Part shown: positions 42,297 to 54,015 of the stretch, piece by piece
Layout of the letters: each line of letters opens with the position of its first letter
How positions within the stretch are numbered: the stretch's first letter is position 1
Made by a program: the position numbers and the translations under genes
Assembly (NCBI GenBank): GCA_022818135.1
Contig: JAFMSR010000015.1
Span: forward strand, 1,675,059 to 1,739,058
DNA from: Saxidomus purpurata
Taxonomy: Eukaryota; Mollusca; Bivalvia; Venerida; Veneridae
Reading direction: 5' to 3'
Length of the DNA: 64,000 bases
Notes under the pieces: model-generated
The model's input: the letters and a program-made list of their open reading frames with translations, nothing else
What the model was told of the DNA's origin: nothing
Database searches by the model: none

Positions 42297-44425
42297 TTAC
42301 AGTATTATTGCTGCTAAAGCTGTATAAAGTAATATTGCTGCTAAAGCTGTATAAAGTGATATTGCGGCTAAAGCTGTATAAAGTAACATTGCTGCTAAAG
42401 CTGAATAAAGCAATATTGCTGCTAAAGCTGTATAAAGTGATATTGCGGCTAAAGCTGTATAAAGTAACATTGTTGCTAAAGCTGAATAAAGTAATATTGC
42501 TGCTAAAGCTGTAGGCATACGTTGTCACGTAAAGCTGTATAAAGTAATATTACGCCTAAGCTATAAAGTAATAATGCTGCTAAAGCTGAATAAAGCATCT
42601 TGCTTAAGCCTAATAAAGTATATTGCTGCTAAAGCTGAATAATAATTCCGCTAAGCTGAATAAAGTATAATTAGCTAAAGCTGAATAAAGCAATTTGCTG
42701 CTTAAGCCTAATAAAGTAATATGCGTCACAAGCTGAAAAAGAAGTCTTCTGCTATTTAGGCTGTAAATTATTTTGCTGCTAAAGCCTGTATAGTATTTGC
42801 GGCTAAAGCCGTATTAAAGTATTGTTGGTGTAAATAGTAATAATGCTGCTAAAGCTAATAAAATAATATTGCTGCTAAAGCTGAAAACTAATAAACTGTT
42901 CAGAGCATGAAATAAATTTATATTATTCTTACAGCTGAATAATGTAATATTCTTGCTTAATACTTGAAAAATATTAATGCGCTAAACCTGAATAAATTTA
43001 GTTAATGCTGTATATAGTGCAATTTTGCTGCTAAAGCTTAATAAATAATATTAAAGTGCCACTGAATAAAGGTTAAATTATGCTAAAGCTGAATAACCTA
43101 ATATTGCTGCTAAGCGATAAGTAATTTTAAAGTAATAAAGTAATATTACTTCTAAAGCAATACATTTATTGGTAGAGATATTAAGTAATATTTGTCACGC
43201 TTATTAAAGCCAATAAGTATGTTGCTAAAAATGAATAAAGTAATATTGCTGCTAAAGCTGAATAAAGTTATGCTGCTAAAGCTAAAAGCAATATTGCATC
43301 TAAAGCTGATAAAGTTATATTGCTGCTAAGCAAATAGATTATGTGTTCAGTGAACGTACATAAATAATAAATGAAAACGATAATTCTGCAAAGTAAAGAA
43401 CTGCTAAAGGCTAATAAGTAATAATGCTGCTCAAGCTAATAACGCTTGCTGCTTAACTAATAAATCGCATCCATGCTTAAGTTGAATACAATATTACTGC
43501 TAAAGCTAATAGTTATATTGCTGCTAAAGCTGAATAAAGTAATATTGCTGCTAAAGCTGCTGATTTTATCGCTAATAGACTAGGAATGCTATAAAGCTGA
43601 ATAAAGTAATATTGCTGCTAAAGCTAATAAATTATATGCTTACGAAAGATTTATATTGCTGCTAAGTAATATTGCTGCTAAAGCTGAATAAAGTAATATT
43701 GCTGCTAAAGGTGAATAAAGTAATATGCTGCTAAAGCTGAATAAAGTAATAATTGCTGCTAAAGCTGAATAAAGTAATATTGCTGCTAAAGCTGAATAAA
43801 GTAATATTACTGCTAAAGCTGAATAAAGTAATATTGCTTCTAAAGCTGAATAAAGTATATATTGCTGCTAAAGTAGATGATAAAGTAATATTACTTCTAA
43901 AGCTGAATAAAGTAATATTGCTGCTAAAAGTGAATAAAGTAATATTGCTGCTAAAGCTGAATAAAGTAATATTGCTGCTAAAGTAGATGATAAAGTAATA
44001 TTGCTGCTAAAGGTGAATAAAGTAATAATGCTGCTAAAGCCTAATAAAGCAATATTGCTGCTAAAGCTGAATAAAGTAATATTGCTGCTAAAGCTGACTA
44101 AAGTTATATTACTGCTAAAGCTGAATAAAGTAATAATTCTGCTAAAGCTGAATAAAGTAATAATGCTGCTAAAGCTGAATAAAGTAATATTACTTCTAAA
44201 GCTGAATAAAGTAATAATGCTGCTAAAGGTGAATAAAGTAATATTGCTGCTAAAGCCTAATAAAGTAATATTGCTGCTAAAGGTGAATAAAGTAATATTG
44301 CTGCTGAAGCTGAATAAAGTAATATTACTTCTAAAGCTGAATAAAGTAATATTGCTGCTAAAGGTGAATAAAGTAATATTGCTGCTAAAGCCTAATAAAG
44401 TAATATTGCTGCTAAAGCTGAATAT
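42297..44425. repeat. 27-bp minisatellite
   Basis: Units of about 27 bp: TAAAGTAATATTGCTGCTAA followed by AGCTGAA. They are regular at 42297-42525 and 43730-44425. ORFs on both strands (nine-residue LFSFSSNIT and LLKLNKVIL repeats) are by-products. The middle (42540-43690) is irregular; see the next entry. Confidence 0.93.
42540..43690. other. Interleaved (chimeric) consensus inside the 27-bp array
   Basis: Array fragments alternate with pieces of the unique sequence at 41340-41910, in the same order: GTGTAAATAGTA (41339, about 42830), GCATGAAATAAATTTAT (41413, about 42905), AAATTTAGTTAATG (41493, about 42984), ATATTAAAGTGCCA (41547, about 43048), AGATTATGTGTTCAGTGAAC (41694, about 43336), AATAAATCGCATCCAT (41787, about 43459), and GCTGATTTTATCG (41872, about 43558). 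Two different sequences seem to have been merged base by base. Confidence 0.75.
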
Positions 44426-44459
44426 TTCCACGTGATCAAGAAAGAATAATAAAATCACA

Positions 44460-46180
44460 TCAAAATAAGCCTGACTGAGTTACTTCTTTTGTTGACATAC
44501 CAATTAAATTAGGTGATTTTTCTTTTCTTTTGTCTTGGATAGATCAAAACTATATTCATTGAACTGTTACGCCGTATTCAATAGGAATAAAACTCAAAAT
44601 CGTACAATTTGATTGTAACCTTGACTGTGTTCCTTTTGAAAAAGCAAAAACTTTATAAATGTAAAAGTCTCTATTAAAATTTTGATGTTCAGTTTAAACA
44701 ATAAACAATATAGCCTTTACCCTAGGGCTTTCATTTGATATTGATATTACCTGTAATATAGATAATGTTTTGTCTCTATTACGGAAGCCATTACGGAAAG
44801 TCACTCAAAATGGTTTTTGCATATAAAAATACATGTTCCACAAATGATGTACTGTTTCCACATAAATTTCGTTCTCAAGCTCAGTGTTTTGCATAAAATA
44901 ATATTACTATTATTTATTAATCTGTTTATATTACCCTTGGGCATCGTTGTCACGTGTCCGGATTTACGCCGTGTCTCTTTGATGCAAGTCATCTTACATT
45001 ACAATATGTCATAATCACTCTTGGGGACCCCTGTGACACGTTTAGATTTACGTCAAACCGCGGTAGACGCAAATAAGACGGTGAAAATTATCTTCTAATT
45101 TTAGGCTTTTTTCTGCTTTTTAGGCCCCAGCACGGTATTGTGTAAATTGTAAATACATCATACTATACAGTGTCAACAACTTAACATTCACAGAATCGTA
45201 ACGCATGCATAAATTTACATCTTCCTACACTTGATTAAAATTTCTTATTAAAGATACTTGCTATTTTATATGAGTTATTTATGGTTAATTGATTTCAGAT
45301 ACAGCGAACGTCCTTACATTTAGTTTATGTTAATCCCGTTATTTATTTTTATTTTTATGTTTATTTTATATACCCTATTTTTGAAAATGCTATTCCATGA
45401 AATAAGAATGGAAAACTCAGCAACAACACATTATTCCAACAACGTTTTTATATCATCATTATTATAATTATTAACGTTTCGGCGAAAGTCTTCACTAGAA
45501 TAACAATATAAAGCGGGCGTGACGTCACGTCGTATACATTTTTTTAATTCATAACAAAAATCATTTATTAAGCCACGGTAGTTTTTGCCATGGCAAAACT
45601 TCGAAAGTGTTTGCTATGATTAATTGTAGATAAAAATTAGATAACTGGCCTTTTTATCATAACATGAATAATATAATTAAATTATAAACACCTTCAACGG
45701 AGAATATAAAGAACAATTTATTTTGTCACGGTAATTTTTGCCATGGCAAAACTTCTAATTAACAATCGCCTTATTGTGATAAAAGGAGTGTGTTAACACC
45801 ACATCGTACGCGTAGAGAAATATCGCAAAATGGCAATGGCAAAGTGAACTATTTGTGAAGTTAAATACACCGTTGTAACATGGCAAACAAATCCGCAGTA
45901 TCATTTTGCCATGGAAAACCTAATTTTTCAAGAAATCTGAAAAAAGTTGTAAATTAAAAAAAGTTTTCGATTTAATATTTACTGTAAAAATCAGTACCAA
46001 AATTTGATAAAAGTTAGGTTTTCAGCACATATGTATAGAAAGGCAGCATTTGTTAAACATTATAATAAAATTAACTACTGTGTTTTTTTTTCATTTTTAA
46101 CTCCACCCTTGTATTGGATCAGCTTGTATAGCTCAACTCACAATAAATAAGTTCTCTTCGATATTTATCATTCCATTCAA
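44460..46180. repeat. Diverged duplication, copy B
   Basis: Matches copy A (40060-42290) in order, as listed there, with about 20-30 percent visible differences and without a 30-bp array. The two copies flank the 27-bp array, so the unit may be a mobile element or tandem duplicon with an internal satellite. Confidence 0.78.
45583..45751. repeat. Two copies of a 16-bp perfect palindrome
   Basis: TTTTGCCATGGCAAAA occurs at 45583-45598 and 45736-45751. Both are preceded by CACGGTA and followed by CTTC. Looser half-sites (ATGGCAA, TTTTGCCATGG) follow at about 45832-45915. Confidence 0.75.
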
Positions 46181-46182
46181 AT

Positions 46183-46668
46183 ATGTTTAAAGTGCACGCA
46201 TTGCTCCCTGAACGTCGTTGGTCACAAGCTAGCTTTGAGCTCTGTCCCTTTGCTTATGTAAATACTGGTCAATGGTCGTTATTAATCGTTTCTTTAACTA
46301 TCATACTGTTTCTATTTTCAGAATTGTTGCAGACCGACTCAGTACCATCTATCTTCAATTTTTTACTTAAGACATCATACTTTGATATACCGGAAACGAG
46401 TTTCCAACGGATACCGGAAACGAGTTTCCAACGAACTACCAGCATCAAGGTCAAAGGGTCGATGTCAGGATTCATCTATGGCAGACCTATTGACAAGGAA
46501 ACGGAATATGATTTACGGAGAACGCTGCAGACAATAACTACTAGAGGAAAACGTGACTGCATCGTAGGGGACGTTTCTGCCCTGAAGGTTGTGTGTCTAA
46601 GATCCAGGCCTCTGCAACCTCACATTCAAAATCTGTGTTCAAAATGTGCAGAGTGTAACCAGTGTTAA
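46183..46668 (+). CDS. Unassigned ORF, possibly a decayed LINE endonuclease piece
   Basis: A 161-codon frame ending TAA at 46666. A good acceptor (TATTTTCAG) at about 46321 suggests that only the part from ELLQTDSVPSIFNFLLKTS onward may be an exon. It has an eight-residue duplication, IPETSFQR twice, from a 24-bp tandem repeat. Further on it reads SGFIYGRPIDKETEYDLRRT and GKRDCIVGDVSAL, and it ends CSKCAECNQC. C-I-V-G-D-V-S-A recalls the I-V-G-D-F-N-A motif of LINE endonucleases, and the text before it fits loosely, but this is a hunch. No other domain is recognised. Confidence 0.25.
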   Translation: MFKVHALLPERRWSQASFELCPFAYVNTGQWSLLIVSLTIILFLFSELLQTDSVPSIFNFLLKTSYFDIPETSFQRIPETSFQRTTSIKVKGSMSGFIYGRPIDKETEYDLRRTLQTITTRGKRDCIVGDVSALKVVCLRSRPLQPHIQNLCSKCAECNQC

Positions 46669-48750
46669 TCAGACATTTGTTTGGTCTCGCAAAAGTTCCC
46701 TGACAGCATAACTTGGTCCGTACTTTACCTGAAATAATACATAATATATATCATTTCTCTTGTAGTACAATGGTAAATGAATGTAGCAGTTGGTGTAAAT
46801 TTCCAGTGGATCCAGTATTAGCAGAACATTTTCCACGGACAAGTAAATAAACATGAAACTACGTGTATATCGCAGACATCGAGTTAAATATGTGCGTGTA
46901 AATACAATGTTCTGAAACAACATCTAGTTCTATGTTATGTGTCTTTCAAATTACTGGAAGGATCGAAACTATACTTAACAACTTTAAAAACACAACCAGG
47001 GATTTGACAGGGATTTTGTCGTCATTGCAAGTGTAATATGGGAAATTCAAGAAAACCACGCGTTTTGCCATTCCAACGTTTTATTCAACAAGTTCATCAC
47101 AAAATTCAAGCGTAATGCGATCGAAACATGATTTTATAATGCAAAAAGAGCAATGCACTCACTGCTCAAAATCTCTAACTTGTTAAAAGGTTGCTGTTTT
47201 AAAGTTGTTCAGTATTTTTTCCTGGAATCCGTAACAAATATTTCTTCGGTAATGCCCTAAAAATGATAGAAAAGGCCAACACTCGTTGCTCCCAAACCTC
47301 GCGACTAGCTACGTAGTATTTGGTTTAGGAAGTCATCAAAGCTTTCCCAAACTTTATAATCGATGTTATGTCTGCGAATTAAACATGCGTATAAACTAAC
47401 ATTATACATGTAGTTCGGATTTTAATATGAAAATGCCTCTGTCAATATTTTTTCAATTTTCAATTAAAGTCCAGGTGTCAGAATCAGGTCTGCTTTGAAT
47501 ATTTTCCTCCATTTAGGGTGCGGATACGAAAAATGAGTGAACAAGTGTGAGTCAAGGAAACATTCGAGGTCGTCATTTGCAACATGTTAACGCTGCTGTT
47601 TGTTACCGTTATTATATTTGTATGTCTAGTATTAACTTCTAATCCCTAAGTAAGGGTAATTGACAAATCCCGCAAAAACTCACATAATATAACGGAATAT
47701 TATGCACGAAACAAACCTATCAATACAGAGACGAGCACGATCAATCCCTCCACTAGCCGGCTTAGCCAATTTATTCTGTTATCACAAGAAACAGGATTGT
47801 TGAGTCCCCTAATTTGATGAAACCTCGCAAAAGCCTGTCTCATCGGTCGTAAGCAATAATTTAAACACTGTCACGTAAAGCTTAAACGTTCTTCATGAAC
47901 TGACTTAAACGACCTGAAAAGCCACTATAACAACATAGATATTTACGTGAGGGTAACTCACTCACTGTATGATACAAAATGTGATTCAAGGGAAAGAAAC
48001 AAAGTGAACATCAGCTAATGTTATGCTTCACAACACCTGTCTATGTTTTACTCGTACTTTATGATAAGTGTTATACTTTTACAACATTTTCTGAATTTGG
48101 ATCAAGACTGCCTTGATCGTACGTAAGGAAATTATATTAACATTATGTTAGCACTTGTAACTTCCTGTTCTGACCTAATGTAATCGGTTGTTGTTAGGAC
48201 AAGGGTGATGCACAAGTCACGTACGTCTAGGATACTTTGACATATTCATTCAATTCGGAATATACTTTATTTAACAACGATTACACAATAAAAAAAGTAT
48301 TTATCTCATGTGTGGCCGTCAACAAAATGTAAAATCTTACACAAAACTTTAAACACTTTAAACAAAGGTATCATGAACATATAATTTTAAAGGAAAAGAA
48401 CGCTGTGAGCGGTTGCCTGGATTATTCACTTCTTGTATAAGCATTTGTTTCAATAGTTCTGATAGTGTTTGCGAAACGTGTTTAATTTATCACTGGTACG
48501 GATTTGAACCGGCATCATATATGGGTAAAAGAAGCATCATTGACATGGAACATGTGATTTGCTTCTGAATTCTGGATATATTCAATTCACCAGAAATACT
48601 TTTTCTGTATTCATATGGCCGATGTGAATACACGGCAGTAGAAACCACGTACATATCACAGAATACAGATGCTCTTTTATATATGACTGTCACTATTTCG
48701 CGATTTTTAAAGATTTTATTTACAATTTCAGTTTTTAAAGCCGACAAAAA
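46669..48750. other. Gene-poor stretch, no feature seen
   Basis: AT-rich. No ORF with protein-like content beyond short chance frames, no arrays, no RNA genes recognised. Confidence 0.4.
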
Positions 48751-48753
48751 CTA

Positions 48754-49004
48754 CACTCAGTTCCAAAAGAAAGTGTGCATTTTGTTTTCTGTGATTTTTC
48801 ATCGACTTCTTTTTTGAAAGCCTATATATTTGGTACCAAAATTGAGATCTGTTTACGTACAATATGGCGAACATTTTAGATTTTGCAACCGATCGATGAT
48901 AAATATATATGAGATATAGTGTGCGAAAAATTGAAGCCGATACGTCTGCTAAATATTGAAATATTTAAAATTAAGAAGTGCACACGTTCTTTTGGAACTG
49001 AGTG
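48754..49004. mobile_element. MITE of Tc1/mariner type, 251 bp
   Basis: Terminal inverted repeats CACTCAGTTCCAAAAGAAAG / TTCTTTTGGAACTGAGTG are flanked on both sides by TA (48752-48753 and 49005-49006), the target duplication of the Tc1/mariner superfamily. The inner part is non-coding. Confidence 0.88.
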
Positions 49005-49389
49005 TATTTTGAGCGATAGAAGCATAGAGAGCAGTCTTAAGATTGAGCGTTAAGCGAAACTGCGTAAAATAAAAAAAAAATCAGCGAAAGGGTTTTCGAG
49101 GAATGAGAGCATGAATCGTGGATCCTAAAGAAAATTGAATCAGACACTTAAAAACTCTAGAGTCCGGCAACCTTACCAACGCCCGTCTCACAATAAACCT
49201 TCCAAAGTTAAGTCACAAACTTTTACGAAAAAAACTGTTCATTTTCGCAATATAAATGAAAACAGTGATTTCTACACGAGCAGTATTACACGAGGCATAC
49301 ACAACACTAACATTCATTGGATATCATTATGTTTGACAAGGCAAGAGTTCGATTTAGTTTAAGCAGTTTCTATACCGAAGTGTAAATGA

Positions 49390-49720
49390 AAAGGGAAAAG
49401 ACATAAAGGGAGACTAAACTTACATTACACGTGTTTGATGTAGTATTATGCTCTAATATTTGAAAGAGACACCAAATCTGCAGCCGAACAAATATTATCT
49501 TGAAACTTTCGTAACATTTCTTTAACCATATATACACTTAAAATATAGACAAAACAACAAAACAAACAAACTGATGTATCAGAAAACAGCATAAAAAGGG
49601 AGACTAAACTTGCAATACAAGTATTTGGTGTCTACCTTATAACACTTCCTAGAACATAGTACAATAGGCAAATAAAGGGAAACTAAACTTGCAATACGGG
49701 CATTTGTTGTAAAGAATAAT
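49390..49720. repeat. Threefold spaced repeat GGGAGACTAAACTT
   Basis: AAAGGGAGACTAAACTTACA (about 49405), AAAGGGAGACTAAACTTGCA (about 49597), and AAAGGGAAACTAAACTTGCA (about 49676), each followed by AATAC/TACAC and a TTTG(G/T)TGT phrase. Probably a diverged tandem repeat. Confidence 0.6.
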
Positions 49721-49875
49721 GATCTCCCTTGTAATGAATCTACAGTTTAATTAGTTATATATCAAAATATCACGATCATCAAGAAAATGTTTAAAAATGT
49801 ATCTTTTCTTCATAATTATTGACTAATTTATAGTTTTTTTTGCATGAATTATTAGTGTCAGTATACTATAATATT

Positions 49876-50022
49876 ATGGCATCCCAACCAAATGAAACCC
49901 TTAAATCAATATATCTGTCTTCTCTTACGTTCAAGAATACATACATCAAACCAGGAGATTTGGAAATTGGAACATTTTCGTTGTATCGTCAATTGGAGCC
50001 TGAATCGTTGTATTTTGAATGG
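49876..50022 (+). CDS. Candidate 49-codon first coding exon
   Basis: From ATG at 49876 the frame reads MASQPNETLKSIYLSSLTFK, NTYIKPGDLEIGTFSLYRQL, EPESLYFEW and meets a strong donor, TGG/GTAAGT, in phase 0. Balanced amino-acid content and the donor make it look like a genuine exon. The pattern (short strand, G-D-L-x-x-G-x-x-S-L, then hydrophobic residues and W) is loosely like the N-terminal region of TBC1D15/16-type RabGAPs, but that is only an impression. No continuation exon is recognised in the next 5 kb. Confidence 0.35.
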
Positions 50023-51489
50023 GTAAGTTTTGCCAATAAAAATAGTAGAATGGTAAATTGTTGGTATATGCTTACGACATTTGACCTAAAGTTACATGCC
50101 AATGCATATCTTTTATGCTAAACACCTTAACTTCGATGATTTTGAGCAAAATCCATGCATTTTGTGTCTGTTTTGCACTTTTTACTGTTGAATCCTCTGC
50201 ATTCAACTTGCATTACTTTCACACGCATCGATGTCTGAAACAGCCGACTAGCTACGGTCATGCAGGAAAGAAGTGAGCATTCCGCAAGAGTATTCGTTTC
50301 TTAAGAAGTTGCGATGTACCATGTAAAATACACGATTCTGGTATACTGGCTTTGGTTTTGTTTACTAAATCAGCCATTTTTTGTCGGAGCCTTGTCGTTA
50401 CGTTAGTCGGAGCAGTATCGTTAAATTGGAGCCAGTGCGTTTTGCCGATACAGTGTGTGAACGTTTATAAAGAATTGACTGCAAGCATGCACTAATTTCA
50501 CAAGTAAATGTTGTCATTGTAATCTAGTATGTACCAACTTTCGGGAAAGAGTTTCCAAAAAGCTTATTAGCTTACTACTCGATCCCTTGTCTTTGTGATA
50601 TATATTGTACTTACATGATATTTGATGAATAAAATATTGTTTAAACTAACCATATGAAACCTTTTTTGTATTAAAGGAAAAAATAAAAATTTAATAAACA
50701 TTCACCTCACCAATTAAAGAAAATAGTGCGCTGCCTTAATTCTTTTCTGAACGTCATCGCACCATTATACGGAAAGTTGTTTTATGATTCGTGTTTGTTG
50801 TTTAGTAAGACTGTAGTAGATGTGTTGTTAATACTTATTATGATTTCCAATTACAAATTATTTATTGTATTTGGCTTTTCCCATTGATAGGTAGTACCTA
50901 TAGTTATATTATAGTTTTGTTTAATCGGGTGTAGGTGTCCTACATGCTATAAATATAACTTGCATTTTTTTCAATGATATTGCAGAAAATATTAAATGTT
51001 GTCTGTTGACTGACAACTCGTTTTCACAAGGAAGCGGGAAAACTATGAGAGAGTTGTGTATGTCACTGTTTTAGACTAATAAAACACAGTTTTGCGTACA
51101 TTTATTATTCTTTATACTGATATTTAAAGTGCTAATAGGACTTTAACTGATAAGTAGGACGTATTCGTTCAAACATGGAAGAGGTAGATTTATGTACATT
51201 GTAATTATACAGTTAGAATGTTCTATACTGTTCAATACCATTCTGTTACGGAACGCATGCAGTCTTTACATTATCAGGACATGGACACATAATTACTCTC
51301 GGGCCAAAAAATATATACGTGTTTCCTGTCTACTGACCAGCCTTAATTTTTTACTGCCGACCTCAAATTGTTTTTTTTTTAAAGAAAATGATCAAAAGGT
51401 CTTTTTTACTGTTTTAGAGCAAAAAGGCAAACTAATAAATAAATACAAAAACCCTGTCGACTGACCAGAAACAAGCATATTTTAGTTTG
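50023..51489. other. Gene-poor stretch, no feature seen
   Basis: AT-rich. ORF 51192-51464 has no recognisable domain. Nothing else supported. Confidence 0.4.
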
Positions 51490-52175
51490 GCCTACACAAC
51501 ACCTTCGTTCGTCCGTTCGTCCGTCACATTCTCTGTCCGTTCCATATCTCCTTAATCCTTCGAAGGAGTTTTGTTCACCTCAACAAGATGAAATACAGAA
51601 CCCACGAACCGGTCACGCTGGCTCACGGTCACTTACGGTCAAAGGTTTGAGTCTGGAAACTCGTGACCGCTCCATATTTCTTTAAGCAATGGAAAGATTT
51701 TGTTGAGACTCAGGTCATATGTACACAATTTCTGTCGGCTTCACATTTCCTTAACCCCCTAAAAGATTTTGATGAAACTCATAAAGGCAATGTGCAAAAC
51801 CCATGAGCCGCTCACGCTGACTCTAGGTCAAGATCACAACTTAAGGTCAAATGTTCGAGTCTTGAAACTCGTGGCCGCTCCATATTTCTCTAATCCATAG
51901 AAATATTTTATTGAAACTCAGATCAAATGTACATCATTTTATAACGATGAGGAGAACCGATGATCTGGTCATGTTGGGTCAAGGTCACAACTTAAGGTAA
52001 AAGGTTTGAGTTTTGAATTTCCTGTCCGCTCCATATCTCCTTAACCCGTTGAAGGATTTTGATGAAACTGTGGTCACATATTAACTTCATCAAGTTTATA
52101 TGTAAAATCGATGATCTGGCCACGCCGACGCAAGGTCAAGGTCACAACTTAAGGTAAAATATTTGCCTCTACATA
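51490..52175. repeat. Dispersed repeat with four modules of about 170 bp
   Basis: Each module has a phrase like CGCTCCATAT(T/C)TC(C/T)TTAA, AAGGATTTTGATGAAACT, then CACG(C/T)(T/C)G(A/G)CGCAAGGTCA or similar and AACTTAAGGT(A/C)AAA. Typical of low-copy modules inside bivalve dispersed repeats; no coding. Confidence 0.65.
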
Positions 52176-52477
52176 TCCCTAATATACAGAGGCCCTTTTT
52201 GGCCACTTGAACAGATCAGTAACTATTTGCCTTTCAGAAATCCACGATGTGCACCTCTGAGGGAAAACTACACTTATGAACATTCAATTCCTTCAATGTT
52301 CCTATTATAGCTGTCTTTTTGACTGCCTTGTAATTCTTTCTTATAATCTTCTTCGAGAATGTAACAATATCTAGTGTAATAAATTGTGTTATTGCTAATA
52401 AAACAACACAAATTAACACATTTCGATTGATGTAGTATTTACACGTTATTTTACTTTGCATTTGTTTCTATTTTTAG

Positions 52478-53390
52478 CTCACCTGAGCACAAAATGGTCA
52501 ATGCGAGCTGTGTCCGTCGTCAACAATTTGCTTCAAACGACATCTCCTGAAACCATTGGGCCAGTGTTGATGAACTTTGGCAGGGATGTTCCTTGCATAA
52601 AGCTCTATCAAAGTGTTCAAAGAATTCTATTCTATGCAGAACTCTGGTTGCTTTGGGAACAAATATGAAAATATTTAAAAGATTTCTTCTCTGAAAATTT
52701 AGATATTTAGCATTGCCTAGTGGACCTCTACCAAGATTATTAAAATCATGACACCCGGGTCAAAATTGACACCGCCCGGGGTCACTTGATTTTACCTGCG
52801 CTTATATAGAAACAACTTTAAAAATCGTCTCTGAAACCACAAGGCATGGAACTACTTGACCTCAACTAAGAGTGTTCAAATCGTGATCCCCGGATCAAAA
52901 TTCACCCCGCTGAGGGGACTTATTGACCTCTACCAAGACTGTTCAAATCATGTCCCCGGATCAAAATTGACCCTGCGTAAAAATCTTCTCAGAAACCGCA
53001 AGGCCTAAACTTAGATATTTGGCATGTTGCACTGCCTAGTAGACCTCTACCAATATTATTCAAATCATACCCCTGGGGTCAATATTTACCCCGCCTATGG
53101 GGTCACTTGTTTTACATGGACATATATAAGAAAACATTCAAAAATTTTCTTCTGGAAAACCATTAGGTATAGAGCTTAGATATTTGGTGTCTAGCATTGT
53201 CTGGACCCCGGGGTTAAAAATAACGCTGCTCGGGGGTCACTTGATATAGGAGAACTTTTAAAATCTTGTGCAAAACCACAATGTCTAGAGCTTAGTCCAA
53301 TGGACCCCTTCCAAGTGTTTTGAAAGATTTCCCCTGTGATCAATATTGGTCCTGCCCGGGGGCAGTTGTTTTACATAGACTTATATAGGA
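52478..53390 (+). repeat. Dispersed repeat, AGCTCAC family
   Basis: Starts TTTAGCTCACCTGAGCACAA and carries AAACGACATCTCCTGAAACC, GGGATGTTCCTTGCATAAAG, and modules with TGGACCTCTACCAAGATTAT. Same family as 28290-29024. Its usual end (AGGTAAGCGATATAAGTCCA) appears only at 54116, after other repeats, so it was probably split by insertions. Confidence 0.7.
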
Positions 53391-53397
53391 AAAAAAA

Positions 53398-53712
53398 TTG
53401 TGTCACAAAAGGCGATACATAGGGATCGCTGTTCATCCGTCGGTCCGTCACATAAACTTAACGTTGGCTATAACTTTGCCATTTCTTAAGACTTCGTCAT
53501 CAAACTTTCAAATTGTATTGCTTATGACAAAAGGGTCTTGATGCCGCCAAATTGTGTAGGTCAAGGTCATTTTTTGACAGAGTTACGCCTCTTTTTGTAC
53601 TTAGATTGTGTCATGAAAATCTAACGTTGGCTATAACTTTGTTATTTCTTAAGATTTCTTCATCAAACTTTCAAATTGCATTGCTTATGACAAAATGGAT
53701 GTGATGCAGCCA
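53398..53712. repeat. Dispersed repeat (GTGACGCCCTTTTGG / AACGTTGGCTATAACTTTG type)
   Basis: AACGTTGGCTATAACTTTG, AAACTTTCAAATTG(T/C)ATTG and TATGACAAAA occur twice here, and in inverse orientation at 57130-57345. Pieces also occur at 56088-56150 (GTGACGCCCTTTTGGAGAAA). Confidence 0.65.
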
Positions 53713-54015
53713 AACTTCCCCTAGCAACCAGTGACTTCACTTAGCAACCAGTGACTTCCCCTTGGAACAAGCAACTGCCTAAGCAACCAGTGACTTCCAG
53801 TATGAACAAATGACTTCCTCAGGAACCATAGACTTTCTGAGCCAAAATTTAGTCCTCTAGCAACCAGTGACTTCCTTAGCAACATTTTGTATCATCTTGC
53901 CACCAGTGGCTTCATTAGCAACAACTGACATCCTTAGCAACTAGCAACAGTTGTCTTTGGTAATCACTAACTTCTTGTTGTGACCAGTGATTCCCTTGGA
54001 AACCACTGACTGCTC
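53712..54015. repeat. Short minisatellite, AGCAACCAGTGACTTCC
   Basis: About 14 imperfect copies of a unit of about 20 bp based on TTAGCAACCAGTGACTTCC. Confidence 0.85.

Noticed and set aside
42289..44458. ORFs with LFSFSSNIT or LLKLNKVIL repeats as genes
   Set aside because: By-products of the 27-bp satellite, open on both strands.
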